Origin: Myxococcales bacterium
GTDB taxonomy: Bacteria; Myxococcota_A; Polyangia; Polyangiales; Houyiibacteriaceae
Length of the DNA: 64,000 nucleotides
NCBI GenBank assembly: GCA_029861865.1
Contig: JAOTYL010000008.1
Location: forward strand, 105,234 to 169,233
Direction: 5' to 3'
The notes under the pieces are model-generated. The model did not search any database. It saw nothing but the letters and a program-made list of their open reading frames with translations, and was not told where the DNA came from. Made by a program: the position numbers and the translations under genes. Of the stretch, positions 41,229 to 50,078 are shown in pieces (within the stretch, counting starts at the first letter, position 1; every line of letters starts with the position of its first letter).

Positions 41229-43997
41229 ATGAAAAGGCCGCTCAAACTGACGTTGCTCGTGGTCGGTACACTCATGGGGGCGCTCCTCGTCGGCGTCGTG
41301 CTCGTGCCGGTCTTGTTCAGGGATCAGATCGTCGAACGGCTTCGCGTCGAGCTGAACGAGCAACTCGATGCGACCGTGAGCTTTTCCGAAGTCGATGTGT
41401 CGTTGCTTTCGACGTTCCCAACGCTCACAGCGGAGGTCACCGAGCTGTCGATCACCGGGAAAGACGACTTTGCAGGAACGACCCTGCTGTCAGCCCAGTC
41501 GATCGCTGTCGGGCTCGACTTGCTCGCACTGATCTTCGAGAAGTCGATCGTGGTCGAATCGATAGAGATCGAGGAGCCCGTGGTTCAAGTGGTGATCGAC
41601 CAGGACGGAAAAGCGAACTACGACATCATTCGAGAAGAGCCAGAGACGCGCGATGACCAGGCTCTTGCACTGGAGATCAAGAGCTATCGGATCTCGAAGG
41701 GCTCCCTCACCTACGACGAACCGGGCATCCGCATCCTCGTAGAGGGGCTCGAGCACGACGGTCGCGCCAAGATTTCCGGTTCCACACAAGAGCTGTCTTC
41801 GGACACCAAGATCGATGCGCTGACGGTGAGGCTTGGCGGGATCACGTACTTGAAGCAGGCCAAGACGAACGTCTCGGTGGACGCTACCCTCCACACCAAG
41901 AGGGAGCAGTTGACGCTCAACGCTCTTCAATTGGCGATCAATGAGCTGGCGCTCGAGGGCTCGGGCAAGGTCGGATGGGCCGACGAGGGCACAGATCTCG
42001 ATCTCGAGCTTGCTTCGAAGAAAGGGCTTCCGATCAAGGCATTGATCTCCGCGATCCCCAATGCCTATGCCGCCGACTTTGCCGGATTGAAGGCAAGCGG
42101 AGCGTTTACGGCCGCCGCCGCAATCGAGGGCCAGCTCGGTCCGGACGACGACGACATCCCATCCTTTTCCGCGAAGCTAAACGTGCGCGATGGCGCCTTC
42201 AAATACCCCGACCTTCCGCTCGGCATCACGGACCTCAATCTCGATGCCAAGGTGACCCACCCCGGCGGCAATCTCGACAAGATGCGGGTCGAAGTCCCCA
42301 AGTACAGCGTTGCGGCGGGGAAGAGTCATGCCCGAGGGCACCTCACGGTCGCCCGGCCTCTCTCGCAACGGCAGCTCGATCTCAGGCTCGACGGGCGATT
42401 CGACCTCGCCGAGATCAGCAAGGCTTACCCGATCCCGGACGTCGAATCCCTCGAGGGGCTCATCGTGGCGACCCTCGACCTTAAAGCCAAGGGTGAACAG
42501 ATCGAGAAGCTGACCGGGGACATTGCGGTCACCGAGCTCCTCTATCGCCCAACGAACGCACCCCCCGTCCGCATCCGCACCGCACGCGTCGAGCTTTCTC
42601 CGGAGAGCACCAAGGTCAAAGGGCTCCAAGCGCTGGTTGCGGAAAGTGACCTGACGGTGAATGGCTTGATGTCGCCGCTCACGACGTTGTGGGGAAAGGA
42701 TCAAACAATCACCGGCAGCGCCTGGCTCGAGTCTAAGCGTCTTCGGGTGGAGGATTTCCTGTCGAGTGAAGAGCCGACGGCGGGCGAGCAGAGCCCTTTC
42801 GTGTTTCCGGAAAACGTCGACGCAAAACTCGCTTTCGATGTCGGGAAGCTCACCTATGGCGACCTCGTCTTAGAGAACTTCAAGGGCAATGGCCGCCTGC
42901 GGGATCGAAAGCTCATCCTCGACGGTATCCATGCGAATGCGCTGGGCGGCTCCATGAAGCTCGACGGGAGCGTCGCTACGCCGGTCAAGGGCCCGCCTAC
43001 GTTCGACATCACTTATGCCGTAGACAAGGTTCGCTTCGCGGATGCTTTCGAGGCACTTCCCTCCGTGCGAGCCTACGCGCCGATCGCGCGCTTCCTCGAC
43101 GGCCGGTTCTCGACCGACCTCAAAGCGAGGGGCATCCTCGACGAGAACCTCTCCCCGTCTCTTGAATCGATCGACGCAAGCGGTTTGGCGGTCGCCCTAC
43201 AGAGCAAGCTCGGCAGCAACTTCAAACCGCTTGCGGCGTTGAGCGATGCCGTTCCGGCCATTCCAAAGCCTCTCGACATCGAAGGCTTCCGCACGCGCTT
43301 CAAAGTCGAAGACGGTTTGATCAAGCTGGCTCCTTCGACAGTTCAGGCACGCGGGATCTCGATGCAGGTGAGCGGTCAGCACGGGCTCGACCAAGAGATG
43401 AAGTATCAAGTCACGAGCGAGGTGCCGGTCGACAAGCTGTCGTCAAAGCTCGCAAAGGAAGCGCAGGCGCTTCGACTCGATTTGTCAAAAGCAAAGAGCG
43501 TCGGGATACGTGCAAACCTGACCGGTTCGATCCAAGCGCCGCGAGTATCGGTCGATTTGGACACCAAAGCCCTTCGTGGGGCCGTCGCCGATGCAGTCTC
43601 CGCCGAGCTCGCCGAGCAACGGGCCCGAGCCATGCAAGAGGCGACCAAGCAAGCAGACCGACTGATCGCAGAAGCGGAAAAGCGCGCCGACCAGCTTCGC
43701 TCGGAGGCTTCCAAGGCGGCCGAAAAAGTGCGCAAGGAGGGGTATGCGCGCGCGGCGCAGCTGGAGCGTGAAGGCGCGGGAAACCCCTTGAAGGCGATCG
43801 CGGCCAAAGAGGGCGCCAAACGCATTCGAAGCGAGACCGACAAACGGGCCAACCAACTCGTCGCCGAAGCGGACAAGCGCGCGAAGCAAACGGTGGCCGA
43901 GGCGCGAAAGCGGGCCGATCAGACGCTATCGGAGGCGGACAAACGAAGCGGTCAAGCGACCGGAGCCGCCGAAAAGCAAACCGACAAGATGCGGTAA
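41229..43997 (+). CDS. AsmA-family envelope protein with 11-residue-repeat C-terminal tail
   Basis: 922 residues. N-terminal transmembrane helix (LLVVGTLMGALLVGVVLVPVLF) followed by long beta-rich AsmA-like text (VSFSEVDVSLLSTFPTLTAE, then SIEIEEPVVQVVIDQDG). The last ~125 residues are a charged helical tail of 11-residue repeats: ADRLIAEAEKR, ADQLRSEASKA, ANQLVAEADKR, AKQTVAEARKR, ADQTLSEADKR. Similar tails occur in AsmA proteins of Bacteroidetes. The role is probably phospholipid traffic or outer-membrane assembly, as for relatives. ATG 41229 has GAGG just before it. Confidence 0.88.
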   Translation: MKRPLKLTLLVVGTLMGALLVGVVLVPVLFRDQIVERLRVELNEQLDATVSFSEVDVSLLSTFPTLTAEVTELSITGKDDFAGTTLLSAQSIAVGLDLLALIFEKSIVVESIEIEEPVVQVVIDQDGKANYDIIREEPETRDDQALALEIKSYRISKGSLTYDEPGIRILVEGLEHDGRAKISGSTQELSSDTKIDALTVRLGGITYLKQAKTNVSVDATLHTKREQLTLNALQLAINELALEGSGKVGWADEGTDLDLELASKKGLPIKALISAIPNAYAADFAGLKASGAFTAAAAIEGQLGPDDDDIPSFSAKLNVRDGAFKYPDLPLGITDLNLDAKVTHPGGNLDKMRVEVPKYSVAAGKSHARGHLTVARPLSQRQLDLRLDGRFDLAEISKAYPIPDVESLEGLIVATLDLKAKGEQIEKLTGDIAVTELLYRPTNAPPVRIRTARVELSPESTKVKGLQALVAESDLTVNGLMSPLTTLWGKDQTITGSAWLESKRLRVEDFLSSEEPTAGEQSPFVFPENVDAKLAFDVGKLTYGDLVLENFKGNGRLRDRKLILDGIHANALGGSMKLDGSVATPVKGPPTFDITYAVDKVRFADAFEALPSVRAYAPIARFLDGRFSTDLKARGILDENLSPSLESIDASGLAVALQSKLGSNFKPLAALSDAVPAIPKPLDIEGFRTRFKVEDGLIKLAPSTVQARGISMQVSGQHGLDQEMKYQVTSEVPVDKLSSKLAKEAQALRLDLSKAKSVGIRANLTGSIQAPRVSVDLDTKALRGAVADAVSAELAEQRARAMQEATKQADRLIAEAEKRADQLRSEASKAAEKVRKEGYARAAQLEREGAGNPLKAIAAKEGAKRIRSETDKRANQLVAEADKRAKQTVAEARKRADQTLSEADKRSGQATGAAEKQTDKMR

Positions 43998-44160
43998 CCG
44001 GAGCCCGTTAATGACAGACGGTGGATTTGTTGTGTAGCCCACAAAGGCGATGAAAAGCGCCATCGAGCTGGTCTCTCAGGCCAAAAAGCGACACAAAAGG
44101 GTTAGAGTCATCTGCGATTACTGCTAGTCTGTTCCCATCGCCAGCCTGGAGTTTGTAGCC

Positions 44161-46221
44161 ATGGGACACCGGACCCGTTTCGTCGTCGTGATGCTGTTGG
44201 CCTTTGGGATCGTTGGGTGCGACGGCCTCATCGGCTCGGGAGGTGACGGCGAAAACGACCCGCCGAATCCGGACGGTTCGGATTTTCCGGTCGACACGAC
44301 GCGACCGGAGCTTGCGAGCTGCGATTCGTTCGAACCTGCGGCGCCCTTCGTCTACGCCGCGAAGGTCAAGACTCTGTTGACCGGGCTTGGGCTGACGGCC
44401 GAAGAGCTCGATACGCTGACCGCCAACCCCGAAGTACTGCGTTCACAGATCGACGCGTGGCTCGGGATGCCGCAAGCCGACGAGAAGCTGCGCAGGTTCT
44501 TCCAGACGGCTTTTCAGCAGGATGGCTATGAGGAGCAGGCGCTGGTCGATCTCTGGGGATACAACAACTTCCAAATGGGCCGGCTGAGTGACGGGACCCA
44601 GGTCGACGAAACGTTCGTTCGAACGTTCGAAGAAAGTTTTTCGCGCACCGTGCTCGACGTCTTTCGCGCGGACCGTCCGTTTACCGAGGTGCTTACTACT
44701 CAGACCGTCTATCTCACCACGGCGCAGATGGTGGGTCTCGCGCTCAGCGACGACCGCGAGATCGACGACAACGGCGACCGCAGTTACAACCGTTCGCGCG
44801 GCATGATCGACCAGTTGGTCTACACCACCGCCAATGTGCCGCTCTCGGAGACTTTGAACCCGAGCTCTCCGAACTGGATGCGCTTTACGATCCCCGCGGA
44901 AGGGCTTCCGGGAGGTTGCGGCGGCGAGGCCGTCAAAACGAACAACGACTTAGTTCGCGCCGCGTTTTCCGCGCTGTTTGGTTACTACACGGACAACGAC
45001 GGATGCATGCCGGACAATTACCGCACGACGCCACTCCTCGGCGAGGAGGCGTTCTTCGATTGGCGCCCCGTGACCATCCGCGCGCCGAGCACGGGTGAAG
45101 AGCCGACGATGTTTTGGGAGGTCGACGAACTGCGGACGTCGAACGAGCTGGTGCTGCGCGTCCCGCGGGTGGGGTTCATGACGACCCCGGCGTTCTTCGC
45201 GACCTGGCCGACCAACGATGCCAACCAAGCCCGCGTCACGACCAACCAGACGCTGATCGTCGCACTCGGGAAGAGCTTCGACAGTGAAACGACACTCATC
45301 CCGGCATTCGACGACGCACTCGACGATTCGCATGTCGATCCCTCGACCGCGTGCTGGGGTTGCCACGTGAACCTCGACCCGATGAGGCAGTACTTCCGCA
45401 ACTCGTTCACCTATTACTATCACGCTCAGCAGGATGCCTCGGTGCAGACGCTTCGGCCGTCCTTCGCTTTCCAAGGCGTCTCGATCGAGAGCGCGCCTGG
45501 CGACGGGGTAGAGGCACTTGCCAGCACGCTCTCCACTCATCCTCGTTTCGCACCGGCCTGGGTGCAGAACGCCTGCTACTTCGCGACCAGCATGGCATGT
45601 CCGGAAGGCTCCGAAGAGTTCCAGAACGTCGTAAGCGTATTCCAGCAAAGTGGGATGAGCTTCCGAACGATGCTCGTCGAGCTTTTCTCTTCGCCCCTGA
45701 TCTCGGCGGAAACCTGCGTCGAGTCCGCGGGCGGCGATATCCCATCGGTGTCGCGTGCACGCCATTTCTGCACGACCGTGTCCAACCGACTCGGCCTCTC
45801 GGACGCCTGCGGCACCGAGACTTACTATCAGTCCGAGCGGCGCGGCGAGCGCGGTGTCACTCGACAGCTGATCGAGGTCGTTCCCGACGACGGCTACAGC
45901 CGGGGCGGCGAGGTGCCCATCGTCATCGCAGACCCGAATCTCTTCATCCGCGCAGCTGCCGACGCGATGTGCGAGGGGTTCAGTGAGATGGTCGTCGCCA
46001 CCGACGCGCAGTTTCCGCCGAGCGACCCGGAGAACGCCATCCGGGCGTTCGTAGTCGACCTGGCGGGTTTGCCTGAGTCAGATCCGCGTCACGCTGGGAC
46101 GCTCGACATCCTGACTAGACACTACGAACAAGCGGAGGCGCAAACGAACGCCACCAACGCGCTCCGCTCCACATTCATGGTCGCCTGCACCTCTCCGAGT
46201 GTGCTCGGCATGGGCCTTTGA
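44161..46221 (+). CDS. DUF1592/DUF1588-like lipoprotein with CxxCH haem motif
   Basis: 686 residues. Lipoprotein signal FGIVGC, acidic Gly/Asp linker, helical domain, then the DUF1588/1585-like end with ACWGCHVNLDPMRQYF: CWGCH is a c-type haem motif. Compared with 19063-20676 it is longer and divergent, but the layout (lipobox, helical region, one CxxCH) is the same. GGAG precedes the ATG by 10 bases. A DUF1501/1552-like gene follows 10 bases later, giving a second copy of the same two-gene module with reversed order relative to the stop/start overlap type. Confidence 0.82.
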   Translation: MGHRTRFVVVMLLAFGIVGCDGLIGSGGDGENDPPNPDGSDFPVDTTRPELASCDSFEPAAPFVYAAKVKTLLTGLGLTAEELDTLTANPEVLRSQIDAWLGMPQADEKLRRFFQTAFQQDGYEEQALVDLWGYNNFQMGRLSDGTQVDETFVRTFEESFSRTVLDVFRADRPFTEVLTTQTVYLTTAQMVGLALSDDREIDDNGDRSYNRSRGMIDQLVYTTANVPLSETLNPSSPNWMRFTIPAEGLPGGCGGEAVKTNNDLVRAAFSALFGYYTDNDGCMPDNYRTTPLLGEEAFFDWRPVTIRAPSTGEEPTMFWEVDELRTSNELVLRVPRVGFMTTPAFFATWPTNDANQARVTTNQTLIVALGKSFDSETTLIPAFDDALDDSHVDPSTACWGCHVNLDPMRQYFRNSFTYYYHAQQDASVQTLRPSFAFQGVSIESAPGDGVEALASTLSTHPRFAPAWVQNACYFATSMACPEGSEEFQNVVSVFQQSGMSFRTMLVELFSSPLISAETCVESAGGDIPSVSRARHFCTTVSNRLGLSDACGTETYYQSERRGERGVTRQLIEVVPDDGYSRGGEVPIVIADPNLFIRAAADAMCEGFSEMVVATDAQFPPSDPENAIRAFVVDLAGLPESDPRHAGTLDILTRHYEQAEAQTNATNALRSTFMVACTSPSVLGMGL

Positions 46222-46231
46222 GGGAACGAAG

Positions 46232-47542
46232 ATGAAGCTTCACCGACGCAAAATGCTCTACACGGCGCTTTTCGGCGCGGGTGGCCTCGGTCTGAAGTCG
46301 CTCGCCACAGGCATTCCGATGTCCGTTCTCGCCAGGCCCTTGAAGGCCCGCGCGCAAGACGCAGCGACGAGCCGCATTCTGATCCTTTCGTCGTCTTCCG
46401 CGGGCGATCCGATCAACGCGAACGTCCCGGGCACCTACGAAGACGCGGCGGTTCAGCATTCGAACGACCCCCGGATGGCGCCCATGGCGATGACAATCGG
46501 CGGACAACAGCTGACGACCGCAAAGCCCTGGGCCGAGCTGCCGCCAAGTATCCTTCAAAAGACGGTGTTCTTCCATCACGGGACGTACACCAATGCGCAC
46601 CCAAACCATCCCAAGGTGATGCGCCTGATGGGGAGCACCGAACGCAACGAGATGCTCGTCAGCATCTATTCCGATGCGCTTTCCGACGTGCTCGAGACGG
46701 TACAGCGCGAACCGATCAGCGTCGGCGCGCGCGGTGGCAACGAGATTCTCACTTTTCAAGGCCGGTCCCTGGCCAACGTTTCTCCAGTCGCCCTCAAGAC
46801 CGCCCTTGCGCAAGAGGACAACGCACTCGGGGACCTGCGCCCGCTTCGCGATCAGGCAGTCGATGAGATCTATGCGCTCTATCAAGAGCACGGTACCGAA
46901 AATCAGCGCCGCATGCTCGATCGCTTCGTTGTCACTCGAGATGAAGCGCGCTCGCTTTCGCTAGACCTAGTGGAGCGGCTCGCCACCATCAACGGCAACA
47001 ACGAAACCGATCAGGTGCTCGCTGCGTCGGTCCTTGCAGCGATGAATGTCTCGCCGGTCATCACGCTTCGGATCGACTTTGGCGGCGACAACCACAACGA
47101 TGGCGAGTTCGTCAGAGAGACCAACGAGACCGTCGAGGGGGTCGGCCACATCCAGACGCTGGTCGAGACCGTCGACGGCATGCGCGGCGAAGGGGTGCTC
47201 CGCAGTGATGTCATCGTCGGTACGCTCAATGTGTTTGGACGCGATCTCGCGCGGAAGGGCCGTCAGGGGCGCGACCACAATGGGCGCCACCACTGTGCGG
47301 TGCTCATCGGTGAAGGACTCCGCGGCGGTGTCATTGGCGGCATCGAGCCAACGGGCAACGACTACCAAGCGCAAGCGATCGATTCGGCGACTGGACGCGC
47401 GTCCGCCTCCGGCAACATCCCGCACGAGGAGACCTTCCAGTCGATGGCCAAGACCCTCGGCGTCGCGCTCGGCGTTCCGCGAACACGGCTCGACGAGGCG
47501 ATCACCGGCGGGCAGGTCATCGATTCGGCCCTCACCGGTTGA
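46232..47542 (+). CDS. DUF1501/DUF1552-like exported protein
   Basis: 436 residues. N-terminal MKLHRRKMLYTALFGAGGLGL is a Tat-like signal (HRRKM). Body features FFHHGTYTNAHPNHPKVMRL, DRFVVTRDEARSL and RIDFGGDNHNDGEF, typical of DUF1501-type proteins that accompany DUF1592-like haem proteins. GGAAC-adjacent AGGGA lies eight bases before the ATG. Presumed periplasmic partner of the preceding lipoprotein; no enzymatic function known. Confidence 0.82.
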   Translation: MKLHRRKMLYTALFGAGGLGLKSLATGIPMSVLARPLKARAQDAATSRILILSSSSAGDPINANVPGTYEDAAVQHSNDPRMAPMAMTIGGQQLTTAKPWAELPPSILQKTVFFHHGTYTNAHPNHPKVMRLMGSTERNEMLVSIYSDALSDVLETVQREPISVGARGGNEILTFQGRSLANVSPVALKTALAQEDNALGDLRPLRDQAVDEIYALYQEHGTENQRRMLDRFVVTRDEARSLSLDLVERLATINGNNETDQVLAASVLAAMNVSPVITLRIDFGGDNHNDGEFVRETNETVEGVGHIQTLVETVDGMRGEGVLRSDVIVGTLNVFGRDLARKGRQGRDHNGRHHCAVLIGEGLRGGVIGGIEPTGNDYQAQAIDSATGRASASGNIPHEETFQSMAKTLGVALGVPRTRLDEAITGGQVIDSALTG

Positions 47543-47612
47543 CTTTGGCGACTCTGCCGACCTCGTTATCCTTACGCAGGGTGACATTCGTATTCGGATT
47601 CGCGAGCGGCTT

Positions 47613-48254
47613 CTACGGAATCAGCTTCTCTTCCTTGAGCTTTCTCGCCACCGCAGCCGTCATCGACGCGCGAACGTCTGAGATCGATTCCGGGTCGACT
47701 GTTTCGGATTGGCCCGTCCAGACGAGGCTGTTGGTGGCGACGGAGTATAGGTTGGTTTCCAATCGGAACGTCGTGCTGGTCTCGAAATAGCCAGGCTCGT
47801 GCACCTTGGCGTACGTCGTGCCGTAGAAGCCGTAGTATCCGCCGTATCCGTAACCGCCTCCGTAGTAGGTCGTTCTCGGGTTGTTGTAGGTCGACGCCGG
47901 CGTGTACTCTTTATCCTCATCGACGCTGAGCAGGCGTGTGATGAGAACACCATCGAAACCGCCACCTTCGATTGCCCCCCGGATCTGCTCTTCCGATAAC
48001 TGAGTGCTGTCCGGTAAGACGCCCCAACTCGCCTGCGCCCTGCCCCCTTCGTTGGCGATCGCTGAGGCGAAGGTATCCTCGAAGGCCTTGCGGCTCTCCT
48101 GATTCTGGGCGACTCCGATGACGAACAGTTTCTGGAAAACGGTCTGTTCATAGCCAGGGTTTCGATAACTCTGGGAGATGCTGGTGCTGGTTTTGCTGCA
48201 GGCCGTGAGTGCGATGAGGAACACGCACAGGGTGCTGAGTCGCGTCTTGTTCAT
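47613..48254 (-). CDS. DUF4136-like lipoprotein with Gly/Tyr loop
   Basis: 213 residues from ATG 48254. Lipoprotein signal (CVFLIALTAC), then KLFVIGVAQNQESRKAFED, FDGVLITRLLSVD and SLVWTGQSETVDPESI, matching the general pattern of DUF4136-type lipoproteins. An unusual Gly/Tyr-rich loop (TTYYGGGYGYGGYYGFYG) interrupts the middle. Function unknown. It lies 42 bases downstream of the alpha/beta hydrolase gene on the same strand. Confidence 0.72.
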   Translation of the reverse strand: MNKTRLSTLCVFLIALTACSKTSTSISQSYRNPGYEQTVFQKLFVIGVAQNQESRKAFEDTFASAIANEGGRAQASWGVLPDSTQLSEEQIRGAIEGGGFDGVLITRLLSVDEDKEYTPASTYNNPRTTYYGGGYGYGGYYGFYGTTYAKVHEPGYFETSTTFRLETNLYSVATNSLVWTGQSETVDPESISDVRASMTAAVARKLKEEKLIP

Positions 48255-48296
48255 CGGAGGAGGGTACGGCAGGCTCGGTGCCAACACCAGCGCCGC

Positions 48297-49208
48297 TCAA
48301 GTCGAATTCGGCCAATGCTGGAGAATCGCGTGGAAGACTTCTTCTGCGGCGCTGAGGCCGCCGAGGTGCCCTTCTTGAGGACGCACGAGGATCTGTGCGT
48401 CCGCGAGGAGCGAGGCCATGTGCTCCGCGTGGGCCAGTGGAACCAAATTGTCCGCGTCGCCGTGCCAGAAGCGAATCGGAACCGAGATATTCCGCAGTGA
48501 GAAACCCCAAGGGCGCCCAAATAGCACCATGTCGTTGAACATCGCCTGCATACCGCCTTCGCGATTTCCGATGACGAGGTCTTGCTGGAACACCTCACGG
48601 GTGCCGGGGTCGGAGAATACGCGGCGGTCGCCCGGCGGCATCGTGAGCATGAAGAGGTCCATCGCCTGATCGGCGAACGGCTCCAACTGCACCACGAGAC
48701 GCGAGAGTCCGCTGCCCAACGGCCCGCGGCACAATGCGATCGCTGGCGAGAGTCGTCGTAGGAGCGACACGATTCCACCCTGGGGTGCCTCGGAACCGAT
48801 GGAAGGCGCGACGCTGCCGAGCGGTGCGCCCATCACGACGCGCTCCGGCATCTCGTGCGCACAGGCGAGAACATATGGGCCGCCCCCCGAAAGCCCCATC
48901 GCCGCGAACTCGTCGATGCCGAGCGTGCGGGTGAGTTGGGCCATGTCGCCTGCCCAATCGACGATCTGGGCGTAGAGATGGGGTGTGGACGCGCCGATCC
49001 CGGGTCGCTCGGGCATGACGATGCGGATGCCTAGCTCTGCGGCAACATCGCAGGATCGCGGAGTGAGCTGACGACGCGCGCCAGGCGTGCCGTGAAACCA
49101 GAGCACGGGGCGACCGGCGGGAACGCCGTATTCGGCATAGCCGAGCCGTCGCCCGTCGTTGAGCGTAACCGTTCCCTGTGCGCGCGGAGCGAGGATGCTG
49201 ACAGTCAG
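48297..49208 (-). CDS. Alpha/beta hydrolase (probable non-ATG start)
   Basis: Catalytic motifs are clear: nucleophile elbow AAMGLSGGGPYVLA, the acid in WHGDADNLVP and His in PQEGHLGG. The oxyanion HGTPGA lies at the N-terminus of the frame starting at GTG 49106. However, sequence just upstream in the same frame, VTLNDGRRLGYAEYGVPAGR, is clearly the first beta-strand pair of this family, so the true start is further up. No ATG, GTG or TTG occurs in that stretch; a CTG at 49208 is the best candidate. Likely a small-molecule esterase or hydrolase of unknown substrate. Confidence 0.75.
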   Translation of the reverse strand: MTVSILAPRAQGTVTLNDGRRLGYAEYGVPAGRPVLWFHGTPGARRQLTPRSCDVAAELGIRIVMPERPGIGASTPHLYAQIVDWAGDMAQLTRTLGIDEFAAMGLSGGGPYVLACAHEMPERVVMGAPLGSVAPSIGSEAPQGGIVSLLRRLSPAIALCRGPLGSGLSRLVVQLEPFADQAMDLFMLTMPPGDRRVFSDPGTREVFQQDLVIGNREGGMQAMFNDMVLFGRPWGFSLRNISVPIRFWHGDADNLVPLAHAEHMASLLADAQILVRPQEGHLGGLSAAEEVFHAILQHWPNST

Positions 49209-49265
49209 ACCCGAAGTCGCAGTTTGGGCAAGCCGACCGCTGGCGGATTGAGGTACTCTTCGCGG

Positions 49266-50078
49266 GTGGCAAGTGCCGACACCAGCCGCAAAGCGATATG
49301 GTGGCTCGCCGGCGCCCTCGGCCTGGCCCTGCTGGCGCTTGCCTTTCTGCTTGGCCGCGAGTCGATGCGACCTGCGCCGATGGTGGAGATGCCCGGCGAC
49401 GCCTCGTCGTCGGAAGCCGATCCCGCCACGGCAGAGGCGTCGCGAGTCGAAGAAGCCCCAACCACGGACTCACCGACCGTCGATGCCAGCGCGACCGAAG
49501 AGTCCGCCTCGAGCATCGACCCCGTAACCCCCCGGGCGACCGCCCGCGTCGAGCGACGACCGGATGGCAGGATCGTCCTCTCCAACACCCGGGACGGCAA
49601 GAAGCGCGATGAACGACCCACCGTCAAAACCCGATCGGCGCGCAAGAACCGCGATCAACCAAAGTCAGCCGGGGAGTACCTCGACCGCATGGACGCTATC
49701 CGATACGGCGAGGAGGCCGCCGATCCCAACGCCTTTGCCGTGGCTCTCATCAACGCGGGCATGAGCGGGTCGACCGAAGGCTTCGACGAGCTAATCGCGG
49801 ACACCGAGGGCATGGAACAGGAGATGAAGAGCATCACACCGCCTCCGTCGTGCGAGAAATACCACGAGGCGAGTCTAGAGGCGCTCGGGCACGGACGCGC
49901 AATCCTCATCGAGCTGAAGAACGCGATCTCAACCCGCGACGTCAGCAAGGTAGCCGAGGTAGCTCAAGAAGCCGCGGCGCTCCAAGCGAAGGCCGATGAG
50001 CTCACGCGACTCGAGACAAACCTCCGCGCTGTGCGTCAACGCCCGAGGTCTCGAGCAGCCGAGGCTCAGGGCCGGTGA
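49266..50078 (+). CDS. Membrane-anchored protein with coiled-coil-like tail
   Basis: 270 residues. Start GTG 49266 puts a signal-anchor (AIWWLAGALGLALLALAFLLG) right at the N-terminus. An acidic Ser/Ala/Asp linker follows, then a basic segment (KKRDERPTVKTRSARKNR) and helical text with SAGEYLDRMDAIRYGEEA and PPPSCEKYHEASLEALGHG, ending in a Lys/Glu helix and RPRSR. No family recognised. Its 3' end overlaps the convergent sulfatase-fold gene by 13 bases. Confidence 0.68.
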   Translation: MASADTSRKAIWWLAGALGLALLALAFLLGRESMRPAPMVEMPGDASSSEADPATAEASRVEEAPTTDSPTVDASATEESASSIDPVTPRATARVERRPDGRIVLSNTRDGKKRDERPTVKTRSARKNRDQPKSAGEYLDRMDAIRYGEEAADPNAFAVALINAGMSGSTEGFDELIADTEGMEQEMKSITPPPSCEKYHEASLEALGHGRAILIELKNAISTRDVSKVAEVAQEAAALQAKADELTRLETNLRAVRQRPRSRAAEAQGR

